Of a stretch of 64,000 nucleotides of DNA, positions 35,100-45,444 are shown piece by piece (the first letter of the stretch is position 1; every line of letters begins with the position of its first letter). A program made the position numbers and the translations under genes. This DNA comes from Isoetes taiwanensis (lineage: Eukaryota; Streptophyta; Lycopodiopsida; Isoetales; Isoetaceae): positions 7,393,563 to 7,457,562 of the forward strand of contig JAJEKV010000014.1 of assembly GCA_021234155.1 (NCBI GenBank), given 5' to 3'. A model generated the notes under the pieces. That model worked only from the letters and a program-made list of their open reading frames with translations, had not been told where the DNA came from and did no database searches.

Positions 35100-36406
35100 C
35101 CCGCCTAGCAACGACAGCACCGGCTCAACCCCAATTCACGGATGATGGCGTCAAGGCGAGAAATTGACAAACTCCTTGCTGCAGTTTGATCTATGAGGTC
35201 AAACATTCAATGGGTGAGCCCCATCGTCATTGCACTCAAACACAATGGTAAGATCCGCGTTCACGTGGACTACCGAAAACTCAATCGAGCCACCTGGGCG
35301 TGATCATTTTCCACTTCCCTTCCTGAGCACTGTGTTGCGGAAGAGGTTCTTTGGACATGAGATGTACTCCTTCATGGATGGTTTTTTGGCTACAATCAGA
35401 TCTCAATCAAAGAATCGATCAACTCAAGACTACCTTCACCACCGGGTGGGGCACTTTTTGCCTACAAGGTGGTTCCTTTTGGATTATCAAACTCTCCATC
35501 CACGTTTCAACGTATCATGCTCTCGGTTTTTCATGATTTTATGAAGGAAAATCCCTTCTTGCAATTTTTTCAAGATGACTTCTCGCCTCTGGTTCCATGG
35601 CTGACCATTTGGATAAATTGGAACTTCGTCTTTTCGAGAAATGTGATGAGTCAGGCATTAGTCTCAATCAGAAATGCACCTTTGCGGCCACGGGTGTTCT
35701 GTTGGGACATGTGGTCAGCAAAGCAGGTATCACCACGGATCCTGCCAAAATCAGCTGTGTGCTCAAGGCTCAAGCACCAGCCAATATCAAGGAAACACGC
35801 TCTTTCTTGGGTAAGGTCAATTATTACTCCACCTTCATTCACGGACTCGCGACCATTGCAGATCCCATTCATAAACTCACGGGTGATGAATCCACACGGG
35901 CTTGGAATTCCCGGGCGGATCTTTGCTTTCCAACGGTTGAAGCTCTTGCTTACTCAGGCCCCGGTATTTGTTCCTCCTCAATGGGACAAGCCCTTTCATG
36001 TCCATGTCGATGTCTCGGCCTTTGCTATTGGAGTTGTTCTTTCTCAAGAATATGATCGCATTAATCGACAAACCAAACCGCCACGCCCGGTAGGAAACTC
36101 AATTCTGCTGAACGCAACTACTCTGCCACAGAGCGAGAAGCCTTGGGTTTAATTTTCTGCGTCCAACGCTTCCGTCACTATCTTTTGGGCAGTCAGATCA
36201 AATTCTTTGTTGACCACCAGGCACTTCTTTATTTGATCAACAAATCCACGCCCACGGGCCGCATTGCTCGTTGGGTCCTCCTTCTGCAAGAATTTGCACC
36301 TTTTGAAATTATTTACAAGGTCGGCAAATCTCATGTTGTCCCGGATTATCTTTCCCGCATCCACACGGATGATCCCCTCCTTTGGAGTCTCAGACGCCTT
36401 TCCTGA
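35100..36406 (+). pseudogene. Gypsy RT and RNase H, frameshifted
   Basis: RT blocks in order: WVSPIVIALKHNGKIRVHVDYRKLNRATW (about 35205-35300, quoted only as a region), VVPFGLSNSPSTFQRIML (35465-35520), FFQDDFS (catalytic DD, near 35570) and NQKCTFAATGVLLGHVVS. RNase H: HVHVDVSAFAIGVVLSQ near 36000-36055 and the VGKSHVVPDYLSR end near 36320-36360. At least four frame breaks separate them. Copies the element RNA into DNA in the particle. Dead as read here. Confidence 0.8.
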
Positions 36407-37747
36407 CGCTCAACTCTTTTTGGTCACGGCAACACCTCATTGGTTTCATGACTTTCAGCAGTATCTCCTCACAGGCGCTCTTCCCCCAGAGGACGCCACG
36501 CTCTCTCCAGCCAAGCAACAATCCCGTCGACATCAGTTTCTCCGCGAGGTCTGTGACTACACCATGGTTGCAGGCCATCTTTACAAAAAGGGTAAGGATA
36601 CCATCCTTCGACGCTGTGTTCTCCCTCATGAGGTCCCAGATATTGTTCGAGAAGCCCATGAAGGGCTCGGTGGTGGTCATTTTCATGGTGACACCACGAA
36701 GACGCAAAAATCCTTCTTCTTTGGTTATTTTGGCCCACGCTCTTCAAAGGCCACGCCCGACGTATGATGCTTGCCCGGTATGGGGCGGCCCACGGCCCGT
36801 GGCGCTCTTCCCTTGACGTCGGGCCGCCACGCCACTTCCCTTCAACCAAATGGGGCATGGATTTTGTGGGACCCATCGATCCTCTGCGCGCGGCACACCC
36901 GTGCCGCTACATTCTCGTTCTTCGGGCGAAGCTTGCGCACTTCGGACAACAACTGCGGCAAGCACGCCCAAGGTTATCTATCAACAAATCATCACGCGAT
37001 TCGGCTGCCCCACGAGGCTGGTCGAGTGATCGTGGTGTCCACTTTATCAATCATACCATCAAGGAGCTGACGGATTATCTCCTGATACAACATCACAAGA
37101 GCACACCTTACTATCCTCAAGGGAATGGTTTGGCAGAAAGCACCAACAAAACTCTGGTCACAATTCTCAAGAAAATTTGTGACGCTTCTCGCACTGACTG
37201 GCAAACCAAGCTTCCTACTGTTCTTTGGGCTTACAATACTTGTTTCAAAATAGCTACGGGTCACACTCCTTTCAAATTGGTTTATGGTCAAGAAGCTCTC
37301 ATGCCTTTTGAGTACATTCTCCCCACTCTCCGTTTTCAACTGGCTACTGCCCATAATCCGCCTGCTGCACTCAAAGAAAGGGTTTATCAATTGGAACAGT
37401 TGGATGAACTTAGAAGGGATGCTTATATTCGTGTTCTTCATGGACAACAGTTGCAAAAATCTTTACATGACAAACGGCTGAAGACAAAAACATTCAACGA
37501 AGGAGATTTGGTTCTTCTTTATGATTCTCGGTACAAAAATTTTCCGGGTAAACTTAAGTTTCGTTGGCTTGGCCCTTATCAAATTGTTCAAGTGGTTCGA
37601 CCCAGCGTTTTTCAACTGGCTGAGTTAGATGGCACTCCATTACCTACACTGGTTAATGGCTTCCGCCTCAAAACATTTCATCCCACAGAAAGCGACAATC
37701 AACAAACAGATGCAGTTCAAGACACAACCACAACCGAAAGTGACTAA
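36407..37747 (+). pseudogene. Gypsy integrase
   Basis: N-terminal zinc-binding region around HEVPDIVREAHEGLGGGH (36625-36690) then a break; the catalytic core is open from 36764 to TAA at 37747. The three acidic residues can be seen: GMDFVGP, SDRGVHFINH and the glutamate of PQGNGLAESTNKTL. The C-terminus has a GPY-type module (FRWLGPYQIVQV). No chromodomain follows. The first third of the core (36880-37020) is scrambled relative to the family. Confidence 0.8.
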
Positions 37748-38681
37748 AACAGTGGCATATTATATTATAGGTGGAATTTTTTACAAAATGTGGGCACAGC
37801 CCAGCTATTTCCACTATAGGCACTGCCCTATATACAAAAACGGGCTCAGAGCCCTATCTACTAAGTCCTAAGAAGAAAAACCCTCTACTCCGGGTTCGGA
37901 GCAGAGGTGATGCGCAGGATGTGGTAGAGGTTCTGCTCAGGGTCCCAGCGAAGGTGCAGAACCACCTCCATCCCGTTGGTATGAGGATCGGGATGTTCAG
38001 CCATCCCGGCACACCAGCCATCCATTCTCAGGCCACGATTGTGGCAGCGCCAGAGGTCCAGACAATTCATTTTGCAAGTAATCCACTCTTGACAGTTAGT
38101 GGGCATCGTGCGGGTTTCGTTCAAACCCGGCAGCGGCCATCTTTGGCGCCATCGGATGCCTTCGCTTCACTCCGGTTCGTCTTATATAGCCAATCGAGGA
38201 ACTCCTTGTCGGCGTGGACCAATCACAAAAATCGCTAGCGTGTTTTTCAATGCAAAATTTTGTTTCTAAAAGAGAATCTTTTCTCCGCCGCATATCTAGC
38301 CATGGTACCTTCGACACATTCCTTTTAATGATATCCCATTTCGAAGTTACGGTATTAAATACCATTCCTTCTTTTCACGCCCGTCGAACATTAATGTGTG
38401 TCCTTTGGCCACTGTCACATCCCATCATTCTCTTCGCCTCATCTCCACCGTTCATTCCTTCTCCCTTTGTTGTTTGGGGACTTAGCCAAATTTTTGCCTC
38501 TCAATCGCCTCCTTGGCATCTTTCGACTGGCACCATCAGCGGTTGCGGCTTCGCCCTTATCATGCCCCTTAAGCCCACCTTTGCCGCCCTAAACCTTTTT
38601 CGTCTCTCTGCGCCTTCGTCTTACATTCTCTGCTCTCCGCCTTCTTCAAAGCGGTTCCTTCGTTTCGATGCTTTTTCGCCA
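37748..38681 (+). other. Spacer after pol
   Basis: GC-rich, no reading frame with domain-like features on either strand. It separates pol from the extra ORF region. Confidence 0.4.
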
Positions 38682-40323
38682 TGGCTGCCCCAAAATTTCC
38701 TACACTTCAAGTTTACGCTCGGAACCGGCTCTTTTTCGAGTCCATTATCTTTCTTGACGCCCACTTTCCGTGAAGCCCTTGTTGGCCCGAATCGTGAAGT
38801 CCAGAGCGCCGAAGTTTTTTTCTGAATTTTTCCCAAATGGAACTTCCGGCTCCAAATCCGGACCGGTTAGGCGGTTCATCGCTCACATCGTCAACAGCCC
38901 GAATGGCTACACTACGATGGTCGATGGCACCACCATTTCACCGACCCAAAGACCTAATTTCGAGGTATTCCATATCCCTTTGCAACCCCCTTGTTTATCT
39001 TGGTCCGCCATACGGGATCTTGATGTCACCGAAGTTTGGTGCTCTCGCTATCACGCAAACGCGCCTCACAAATATTGACAAGCCCCATGAAACTTTTGTT
39101 AAGTTTACGTAGGTATAAGTACCTTGGGTATTCTATCAAGAACACCCATATCAATAAGCCTTTCTATAATATGGTGATCACTGCTACTCGCTCCAACCAC
39201 CACATTGATTGGCCCCAATTGTTGTTTTACCGTCTTCTCCAAGAAGTTGACCGTCTTCGGGCTTCCGCTTCTACCTCTGAAACTTCTGTGGGAGGCCATC
39301 TTCAAGCCCTCATATGTCATTACTTTCCTCCCTCACCTCCTCATTCTCATGCTTCCACTCAACAGTCCCTTCATTCACTTCCTCAAAATCCACAAGTTGG
39401 CACTTCACGCCCTTCTTCTTCTGGTCATGTCAAAGATAACACCACGCATGTCCTTTGTCTCCTCCTCCTCTCGTAAACGAGGCCCTCCACTTCTCATCAT
39501 GTCTCACAAACGTCTCAAACCACGGCAACAAAGAGGCCCCTCGCCTCTGCACCCTCGCCCATTTGTTGTATCAAGATCGGCCAGGATGCTCAAGGCCGCT
39601 TTGTTCTAAAGTTACAAGAATCCCAAGAAGCTCTTATGAATGGGGTTCACCACGGCCCCGACGACCTCGGATCGCGTTTCTTTGGGACCTTCAAGCTGCA
39701 ATCGCACATGTTCAAACTTTGGAAGCCCAACTTCAAGAAAAGCGCGGGGCTCTCTTTACAGGCCATAGATCTCAAAATGCGAGGATCGGACCAGCCTACT
39801 TGCGAGATCAGCGGGCTCGGCTTCAATCGAAATTGGGGACTTATTGGAGCAAAACAAGTCCAAAGCCACCCTCCTTAGTGACAAGGAGAAAGATATTGCT
39901 AAGCTCGGCCTTGTACTCCGAAGCTTTGTGACAATTCTGACACTCAAGTTCAACACCTTATGAGGCGTGGCGCTCAAATTGCCTCTTTAGCGGCTCGGCT
40001 CTCCCCACGGACTTCTCGGCTCACATCCCTCCAAGATCAGCTTTACGGAGGTTGAAGCGAAACTTCTTGATGGCGCGGAGATTGCCATGCCGACTCAATG
40101 CTCTGGGCAATCCTCCTCACGGGTTCACCCTTCACCGAGAAGCGGGTCCGTGACCGATCCACGCTATACGTTAGAAAAGGACCACGAGGATCCGTGACCT
40201 CGAACAACGATTCTGACAAGCTATTGGTCTGGCTGATGAGGCTCGAACCAAACCGGGCGGCTATATCACCATCGTTAGCAACCCGCTGTTGATTTTCGGT
40301 TCCTTCCGCGCTATCCGGATTAT
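38682..40323 (+). pseudogene. 5' part of the extra ORF of the Gypsy element, broken
   Basis: A good plant start context (GCCATGGCT) opens MAAPKFPTLQVYARN and soon shifts frame. Protein-like blocks follow in changing frames: RRFIAHIVNSPNGYTTMVDG, then a ITATRSNHHIDWPQLLFYRL block (39175-39240), then proline-rich linkers. The layout vaguely recalls the extra ORFs of Tat/Athila elements (the ATHILA ORF-1 or plant-transposon-protein type domains), but I cannot confirm homology. Likely a single reading frame with the next entry in an intact relative. Confidence 0.4.
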
Positions 40324-41853
40324 GTGGTTGCCCGCCGCCACCTCTTTCTTCGGAAGTGGCATGGGGCTGATGGTCCCGTGGATGTTCCATCTGCGACTAC
40401 TGATTTTCTTGATTTGGCGAACTCTCTATTGAAGACAAAGGTGTCTGGCATTGCCCTTTTAGTCTTTGATCTCATTCACTGCGAAGATCCGGATTTCATC
40501 ACCTTCAGAGTTGTTCAGCCCATGGCTTACATTTTTCATGATTTCTATCTGGGTGATACACAGGAGAGATTTCGGGATGGGCCACCACAGAACTATCAGG
40601 GTGACCCCACCCTTCAATGGTTGCTTGGGGATAACAACCCTTACCTGGCTGATCATGCTCAGACACACGCTCTTCATCAAGAGTACATGCCTGAGCTTGC
40701 ACATCATTTACCTCTCTGGCAAGCGGAAGTGCTGCAACAAATAAGGAAGTATCTGGGACATCCTGAGGATCTTCCCTATGCACAAATTTATATGCAACAC
40801 CTCGCCGGTTACAATCAATTACGTGCTCTTCTGGATAGCAAGACAGTCCCCACAGGCTGGGATAGCCCTCCTGTCAACTCTCAACTCTCTGCCTCTGTCT
40901 GGGATCGTTGGTGTAAAGCTCTTGATCCGGCCCTTGTCAGTGAATTCCGGGAGCAGGCTCAGCAACCCACGCCCACGGGCATGGTTCCCTCTCCCTATGC
41001 TTCCCTGGGTGTTCCTCCACGCCCCAGGTTCCTGACTTCTGATTGGCGTCTCCCCTTTTGGACAAAGGTCATGGATGGCCATGCTGGATGGACTCCACCT
41101 CAGATCTCGACGGATCTCCGGTGGGATCCCCGTTTTGTTCGCCGCTCCCATTGGGAGGAGGGTGCCACTCTTGATAACACCACGAATTGGATCTATATTG
41201 CTAATGAGCGTGGTTGGCAACGCCCTGCTGATGCGCTCCATGGTCTTGACACCTTCTTGCAGAATGCCGCCACCTCACCAGATCCTTCAGTCCACCTTCA
41301 AGCAGGTTTTTGTGCTGCTCTAAAATGCATCTTGCTCAGCTCCTTAAATCGGCAGCGTCCCATTTTTTACTGCAATCCGAATGCCAGCGTCAGTGCCTTC
41401 GGCCTCCAGACCTGCCTGCTCATGGAATGTCAGTTTGTTTCTTCCGACGCCCATGCTGCCCTTGAGGACATGGTGCGATCTCATTTTCTCATTGATGCAG
41501 ATCCTGCCCTTGGACTCAACACTTTTCCTGCTCTTCAAACACGCCAGGATCTCATTGGCCAGTACCATAATGGTGCCCGTCCTCATTCCCGTGAGGATCA
41601 CTTTCAGACTGATGGCTTCCCACCCTCAGAAACACTTCCTCCTTTTCTTCACTCTGAGTGTCGTTTGGTGGGGGGGAGTGTTAGTCCTGTGCCTCCTGGT
41701 TCAGGACTATTCATGCATACGACGGACCAGGTCAAGCTTAAGGATCCACAGACAGGCACGGGTCAGTCTTCCAAAGCCCAGCAGAAGACCAAGCAGCAGA
41801 CCACGCAGTCAAAGCCTGCGTCCGTCAACAAGAGGCGCCGCTCAGACAAGTGA
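40324..41853 (+). CDS. 3' part of the extra ORF, 509 codons, running into the 3' LTR
   Basis: Longest intact frame of the element. Rich in W, H, P and D (for example RPRFLTSDWRLPFWTKVMDG and LRWDPRFVRRSHWEEGATL), no transmembrane segment, no recognised domain. The last roughly 58 codons lie inside the 3' LTR, passing through the polypurine tract, and end in a basic tail KRRRSDK. No Env-like features. It stays open while every other gene of the element is broken, although that may reflect fewer CAG/CTG errors. Whether it starts here or is the continuation of the broken upstream part is unknown. Confidence 0.6.
   Translation: MVARRHLFLRKWHGADGPVDVPSATTDFLDLANSLLKTKVSGIALLVFDLIHCEDPDFITFRVVQPMAYIFHDFYLGDTQERFRDGPPQNYQGDPTLQWLLGDNNPYLADHAQTHALHQEYMPELAHHLPLWQAEVLQQIRKYLGHPEDLPYAQIYMQHLAGYNQLRALLDSKTVPTGWDSPPVNSQLSASVWDRWCKALDPALVSEFREQAQQPTPTGMVPSPYASLGVPPRPRFLTSDWRLPFWTKVMDGHAGWTPPQISTDLRWDPRFVRRSHWEEGATLDNTTNWIYIANERGWQRPADALHGLDTFLQNAATSPDPSVHLQAGFCAALKCILLSSLNRQRPIFYCNPNASVSAFGLQTCLLMECQFVSSDAHAALEDMVRSHFLIDADPALGLNTFPALQTRQDLIGQYHNGARPHSREDHFQTDGFPPSETLPPFLHSECRLVGGSVSPVPPGSGLFMHTTDQVKLKDPQTGTGQSSKAQQKTKQQTTQSKPASVNKRRRSDK
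41668..41678 (+). other. Polypurine tract
   Basis: GTGGGGGGGAG directly before the 3' LTR start TGTTAG, the usual place for plus-strand priming. It is also coding for the extra ORF. Confidence 0.8.
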
Positions 41854-42267
41854 TGGCCCGCCACCGCCCGCGTCAGCGTGATTCGAGGCACTTCAAGAGG
41901 CACCGCCAAACATTCCTGCAAATCAGGCCTCCTTCCAGGAGTCGGCACCGAGATCAGTCAGGGTGTCTATATTGGGCCGAAGGCCATTGTACTATATATA
42001 TGAGTAGAGCTAGCATATGATGGCTAGATGAGTTTTGAGTCTTGTCTCTCTTCAGTCTTCTCTCGATTGCGAGAGCTCATGTATGTTCATCATTGATATC
42101 AAGGAAGCTTATCATTTTCCTCTCACTGTTCTCTCTTGTTCTGTTTTCTTCTTCTTGTTCTTTTCTTGCAAATCCCGCGTGACATAGTCCCCCGGATTCT
42201 TCTGTTAGATCCAAGGGTCCTCACAGAGGGCTGTCTTGCAGGAGTTCCCGAACCCAGACCCCAAATA
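41679..42267 (+). repeat. 3' LTR
   Basis: Starts TGTTAGTCCTG and ends CCCCAAATA, where the 5' LTR has CCCCAAACA, a C-to-T change at the otherwise canonical CA end. TATA-like region at about 41990-42000. Followed by the target duplication ATGCA (42268-42272). Confidence 0.9.
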
Positions 42268-42272
42268 ATGCA

Positions 42273-42773
42273 TCATACTGCAATAAATGGAGGATCAAAC
42301 CATAATACTCATTCAATATGAACTCTATGGCTTTTATTTTTAAACCATCAAATACCAGTCCTGTATGTCTTACATAACCAGCCGCTATGCCTCAGTACCG
42401 AGAGATATCTTGGTTATTTAAAGGAATGGAAATGAGAATACAAGGTTAGCAAGACCATAGCCGAGAAAGCCATTGCTACTTTATGCAAGAAATTGAAGCT
42501 GAGATTTATGAGCAATGCTACATTTATAACTTAAACTTTCTATTAATGTAGGAAAGATGGTCTACAGCAGTCTACAACCCTTACTGCTGTGTCATTGCTA
42601 ACAGCCATGTAGTAACTCTAAATCTTAAAGAAAACAATATAGGCATTTGTTAGCCATCATTCTAAACTGTGATTAAACTCGTTATGAATTTATGAGTCCA
42701 GAGCTTGCATAAAAATGCAACAAGAGGCCAGAGTTATTGTCATTTCTAATCTAAATGTGTATTTCAGTCTGAC
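42273..42773 (-). other. Intronic part of subfamily B leader, right of the LTR element
   Basis: No gene. It begins at the donor GTCAGA (coding strand, 42773) and continues across the LTR element into 31551-30072. Confidence 0.4.
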
Positions 42774-43122
42774 CTGAATGTCTTCAAGCTCAAACTCGGA
42801 ATCAGAATCTTGTGTATTTGGGACTCTATTCCTGAAGTTAGAATTAGCATGTCTGCCTCCTTCTCCATCCTGCATGCCCACATATCTCTGTTTGTGAGCA
42901 CTAGACCCTTGGTAGTTTTGCCAAGGTCGTTTGCCACTGCCCTTTCCATCAGCTTCCATGTCTGCTTGACAACTCTCAAGGCAAGCTTTGAATTCAGCAG
43001 CAAGCCACTCTTCTTCAAGCGCTTCTTCTCCGTTTGAACTTACCGGATACCCATCAGAATCGTATTCATCAGAGAACATCTTGTGGTTGTTGTATATATC
43101 CAAATCTTTAAGGCATTTATTC
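42774..43122 (-). CDS. Subfamily B leader exon 2 (acidic)
   Basis: 349 nt from an acceptor (GAGACAG) to CAG before GTCAGA; one leading base plus 116 codons, the same phases as exon 2 of subfamily A. The peptide has LKDLDIYNNHKMFSDEYDSD, which lines up with LDLDIC...KMDSDSD of subfamily A, then acidic and Q/N-rich parts and ends DSEFELEDIQ. Function unknown; the acidic block is the conserved feature. Open throughout. Confidence 0.5.
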
Positions 43123-43297
43123 CTGTCTCCTGCATGTATCCGTAATATGCCCTTTACCTTATTGCATCGTGTAAACTTCTATGCCTAATCCAATGAGATC
43201 CTAGGCCTGGCACCATGTATCAGTTATCTTTCCGTCTAAAGTGTAGAGTTTTATTCTAGACACCAAGAAGCGGCCATATTTATGTCAGAAAACATAC

Positions 43298-43347
43298 CTC
43301 GAGCCACCGTTTCTGTACCTGAGTTTGATGTTTAGAGCACATTCCAT
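43298..43347 (-). CDS. Subfamily B leader exon 1
   Basis: From ATG at 43347 the peptide MECALNIKLRYRNGGS ends at CGAG before GTATGTTTT, an excellent 5' splice site, in phase 2 as in subfamily A exon 1. The frame is open further upstream to about 43390 (SSTEN before the M), so the true exon may be longer. It aligns weakly with MPDFASKDQMTSR of subfamily A. Confidence 0.4.
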
Positions 43348-43773
43348 ATTCTCTGTGCTGCTCAGGCCGATTCTATAGCCGTGGACCTAAACGGATTCGT
43401 GTGGAGCATCACTATACTCTGATCGTTAGTACCCTAAATTGAGGTCCTCGATATTTTTGCGGAAATGCAGCATCTTACTACTAGGTTACTTGACCCCCAT
43501 GAAAAACCCTTATTGGGTTATGCCTATATTCCAAATAAAGTTAAAGAGAATATTTATGTAAGTGTAGAATCCAATGGTCCAGCAATGCTTATGCCTAAAC
43601 ATTAGAACCATAGATATTGTTTAATTCCAGTCTAAACCATAGTCTTGGATTTCTCAGATTGCTATTTTAAGCTACAAGAAACCAAACATGTAGTTTGAGG
43701 TATCATTTTAATCATAAATCAGTGTGTCCACTATGGGTTATATGCATGTCAAAGCTATCAAACCATAAGCCCT

Positions 43774-43777
<4 letters not shown>
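43348..43777 (-). other. Start of subfamily B leader cassette, no gene
   Basis: AT-rich leader upstream of exon 1. No TATA box clear of the microsatellite can be named. Confidence 0.3.
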
Positions 43778-43831
<54 letters not shown>

Positions 43832-43843
43832 AAAAAAAAAAAA
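43778..43843 (+). repeat. (TA)n microsatellite and A18 boundary
   Basis: About 24 TA dinucleotides (43778-43825) followed by A18 (43826-43843) and then CTGGGAATTC, the end of the subfamily C ORF1 cassette. In the second copy (63564-63576) the same CTGGGAATTC is preceded by A13 and then by a different leader. Confidence 0.9.
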
Positions 43844-43953
43844 CTGGGAATTCATATTGATATTATTGCCAAATGGCTATGGGGAATTCCCAATAAGACG
43901 TACAGAAATTTCAAACTTTCAGTTACTATTCCAAGTGGCCTTGGCACTGAAAG

Positions 43954-45444
43954 TTACTGTGAATCTTCTACCATGTTAATTTCAGCACATTCATCATCCC
44001 CAAGAGAGGTGATTTCCTTTGCTTCAAAGTTTTTTCCTTTGCTTGTATTTCCGGTCGCATCCACTTGAATTTCCCCATGCTTTCTAGGATCGTTAGTTAT
44101 CCTTGGTGGCAGCTTAGGGGTTTTCACATTTGCAATCTTGGTCTGTTTGTAACCAGAATACCTTTTGTCCACGTAAGGAGGCCTTGTAACAGGACCCTGA
44201 GATTTCAGAAATGACAGAGGTTTCAGAAATGACAGAGGTTTAAGCCCTTTATCTGGGGTCTTAGCAAAGCTTAAAGTCATTTCCAACATCACTTTCCTAA
44301 CCTCTAGATAGGAAATATATGCTATAACAGCTGGTCTTAGTCCATTTTTTAGCATTTTGGTCAAAGACACCATTTTCATCATTAGTGAGGTCTGCGGCAT
44401 AATTGTTTCCATTTGGTTGATCATGAACCAAACACCGTGATCAAACCAAATTACGTTGCATTTGCGTGCTTCTTCTTTTTTCTTCTTGTTGTACTTATTC
44501 TTATCACATCTGCATGTGAAGTAAGGACAATAGGATCTCCAGACCCTTTTGAGATAGAAGTCATCCCTCGTAATATTAGGAAAAGCCATGTGTCCTTTTT
44601 GTAAAATCTGTATTACTCCTCCCTTAAGGCATGTTTGCTCAAAAAAATCCATCTTGAATGGGAACTCTTCAGTAAGTACATTGAAGGTTTTTTCCAGCTT
44701 AATGGCAGCAGCATTAGCATTGTTGATCTCTTTAGTGATCCCTGCCAAAGCAATCCAGGTTTCTACATCAATTGGTGCAAGTGCACCGAAATTCTGGCTT
44801 TTCCAGATTGCATGCTCATACATGACAGCATAGGCTTCTACTGACTGTTCAATGATGACAGGATAACAGGCTGAGTTGGCTAAGGTGAGATTTGGGACAT
44901 CCTCTTCTCCTTCAGTGCCATATACCTTGATTTCCTCACTTTGTGGGAAGTCCTCTTCAATCAGAACCATTTCGGAAAAAAGACTATCCTGTGTATCCTC
45001 TTTTATGGGACTGGCAATCTTCTTCCCTTTGTCTTTATCAAAGGTAAGAGGTACGATTTTATTTCCATCTTCCAATGCAGTAAGGCCAATCACAAAATTC
45101 TTTGCCTGAATGTCCTCAAGACACGTTCTGTCATACAGTATAGTGCTGATTTCCTGATACACATTTGTAATAATGCTTCTACATTTTGTAAATTCAAAAT
45201 TCACTTTTTTCATGGATTGATATACCTTGAACCAGCCGTTAAAGCCAAGGCAAGCTACTGGAGATATTTTCTTGTCACATAAGTTGAACTCCTTGAACGT
45301 AATAAAGGAATGTATCTCCTTGTTTCGAATGCAGCCCAAAATAGTCTGGACTGCATAGTTTGGGCAGTCAATATTGCACTTGTGATAGTCAAATGCCAAC
45401 AGCTCCTTGATCCACTGATTATTTTCCTCATTCATTGTCTTTTC
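43954..45444 (-). CDS. ORF1 exon, subfamily C, intact
   Basis: About 497 codons open from the acceptor (AATATAG at 45445) to TAA 43956-43954. Features by residue from MNEEN: cysteine pair CNIDCPNYAVQT near 20-30; acidic middle; NFGALAPIDVETWIALAG near 215-235; cysteine cluster CPYFTCRCDKN followed by a lysine-rich insert and KCNVIWFDHGVWF near 310-350; C-terminal LPPRITNDPRK. A short FLKPLS tandem duplication lies near 415-425. A donor GTAACT overlaps the stop. Unknown family; same protein as 59477-61081. The RT that should follow is replaced by a foreign leader cassette. Confidence 0.75.
   Translation of the reverse strand, partial: EKTMNEENNQWIKELLAFDYHKCNIDCPNYAVQTILGCIRNKEIHSFITFKEFNLCDKKISPVACLGFNGWFKVYQSMKKVNFEFTKCRSIITNVYQEISTILYDRTCLEDIQAKNFVIGLTALEDGNKIVPLTFDKDKGKKIASPIKEDTQDSLFSEMVLIEEDFPQSEEIKVYGTEGEEDVPNLTLANSACYPVIIEQSVEAYAVMYEHAIWKSQNFGALAPIDVETWIALAGITKEINNANAAAIKLEKTFNVLTEEFPFKMDFFEQTCLKGGVIQILQKGHMAFPNITRDDFYLKRVWRSYCPYFTCRCDKNKYNKKKKEEARKCNVIWFDHGVWFMINQMETIMPQTSLMMKMVSLTKMLKNGLRPAVIAYISYLEVRKVMLEMTLSFAKTPDKGLKPLSFLKPLSFLKSQGPVTRPPYVDKRYSGYKQTKIANVKTPKLPPRITNDPRKHGEIQVDATGNTSKGKNFEAKEITSLGDDECAEINMVEDSQ

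Larger units (their letters stand above)
31557..42267 (+). mobile_element. Ty3/Gypsy LTR retrotransposon with an extra 3' ORF
   Basis: 10.7 kb element flanked by 593-bp and 589-bp LTRs and a 5-bp target duplication ATGCA (31552-31556 and 42268-42272). Order gag, protease, RT, RNase H, integrase (Ty3/Gypsy order), then about 4 kb with additional ORF material before the 3' LTR. All genes except the last are frameshifted. It inserted into the leader cassette of the subfamily B RT element and is therefore younger than it. No chromodomain is seen after the integrase GPY-like region, and a long extra ORF region after pol recalls the Tat/Athila group; that placement is inference. No tRNA primer site (TGG) is evident directly after the 5' LTR. 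Confidence 0.9.

Noticed and set aside
34073-36876. Minus-strand open frames within pol
   Set aside because: Antisense to recognisable protease, RT, RNase H and integrase blocks; no independent features.
40225-40250. CTGATGAG followed by GAAC as a hammerhead ribozyme, known from Penelope-like elements
   Set aside because: It lies in the Gypsy element, helix II cannot form and the GAAA core is missing. No hammerhead core was found in the RT elements either.
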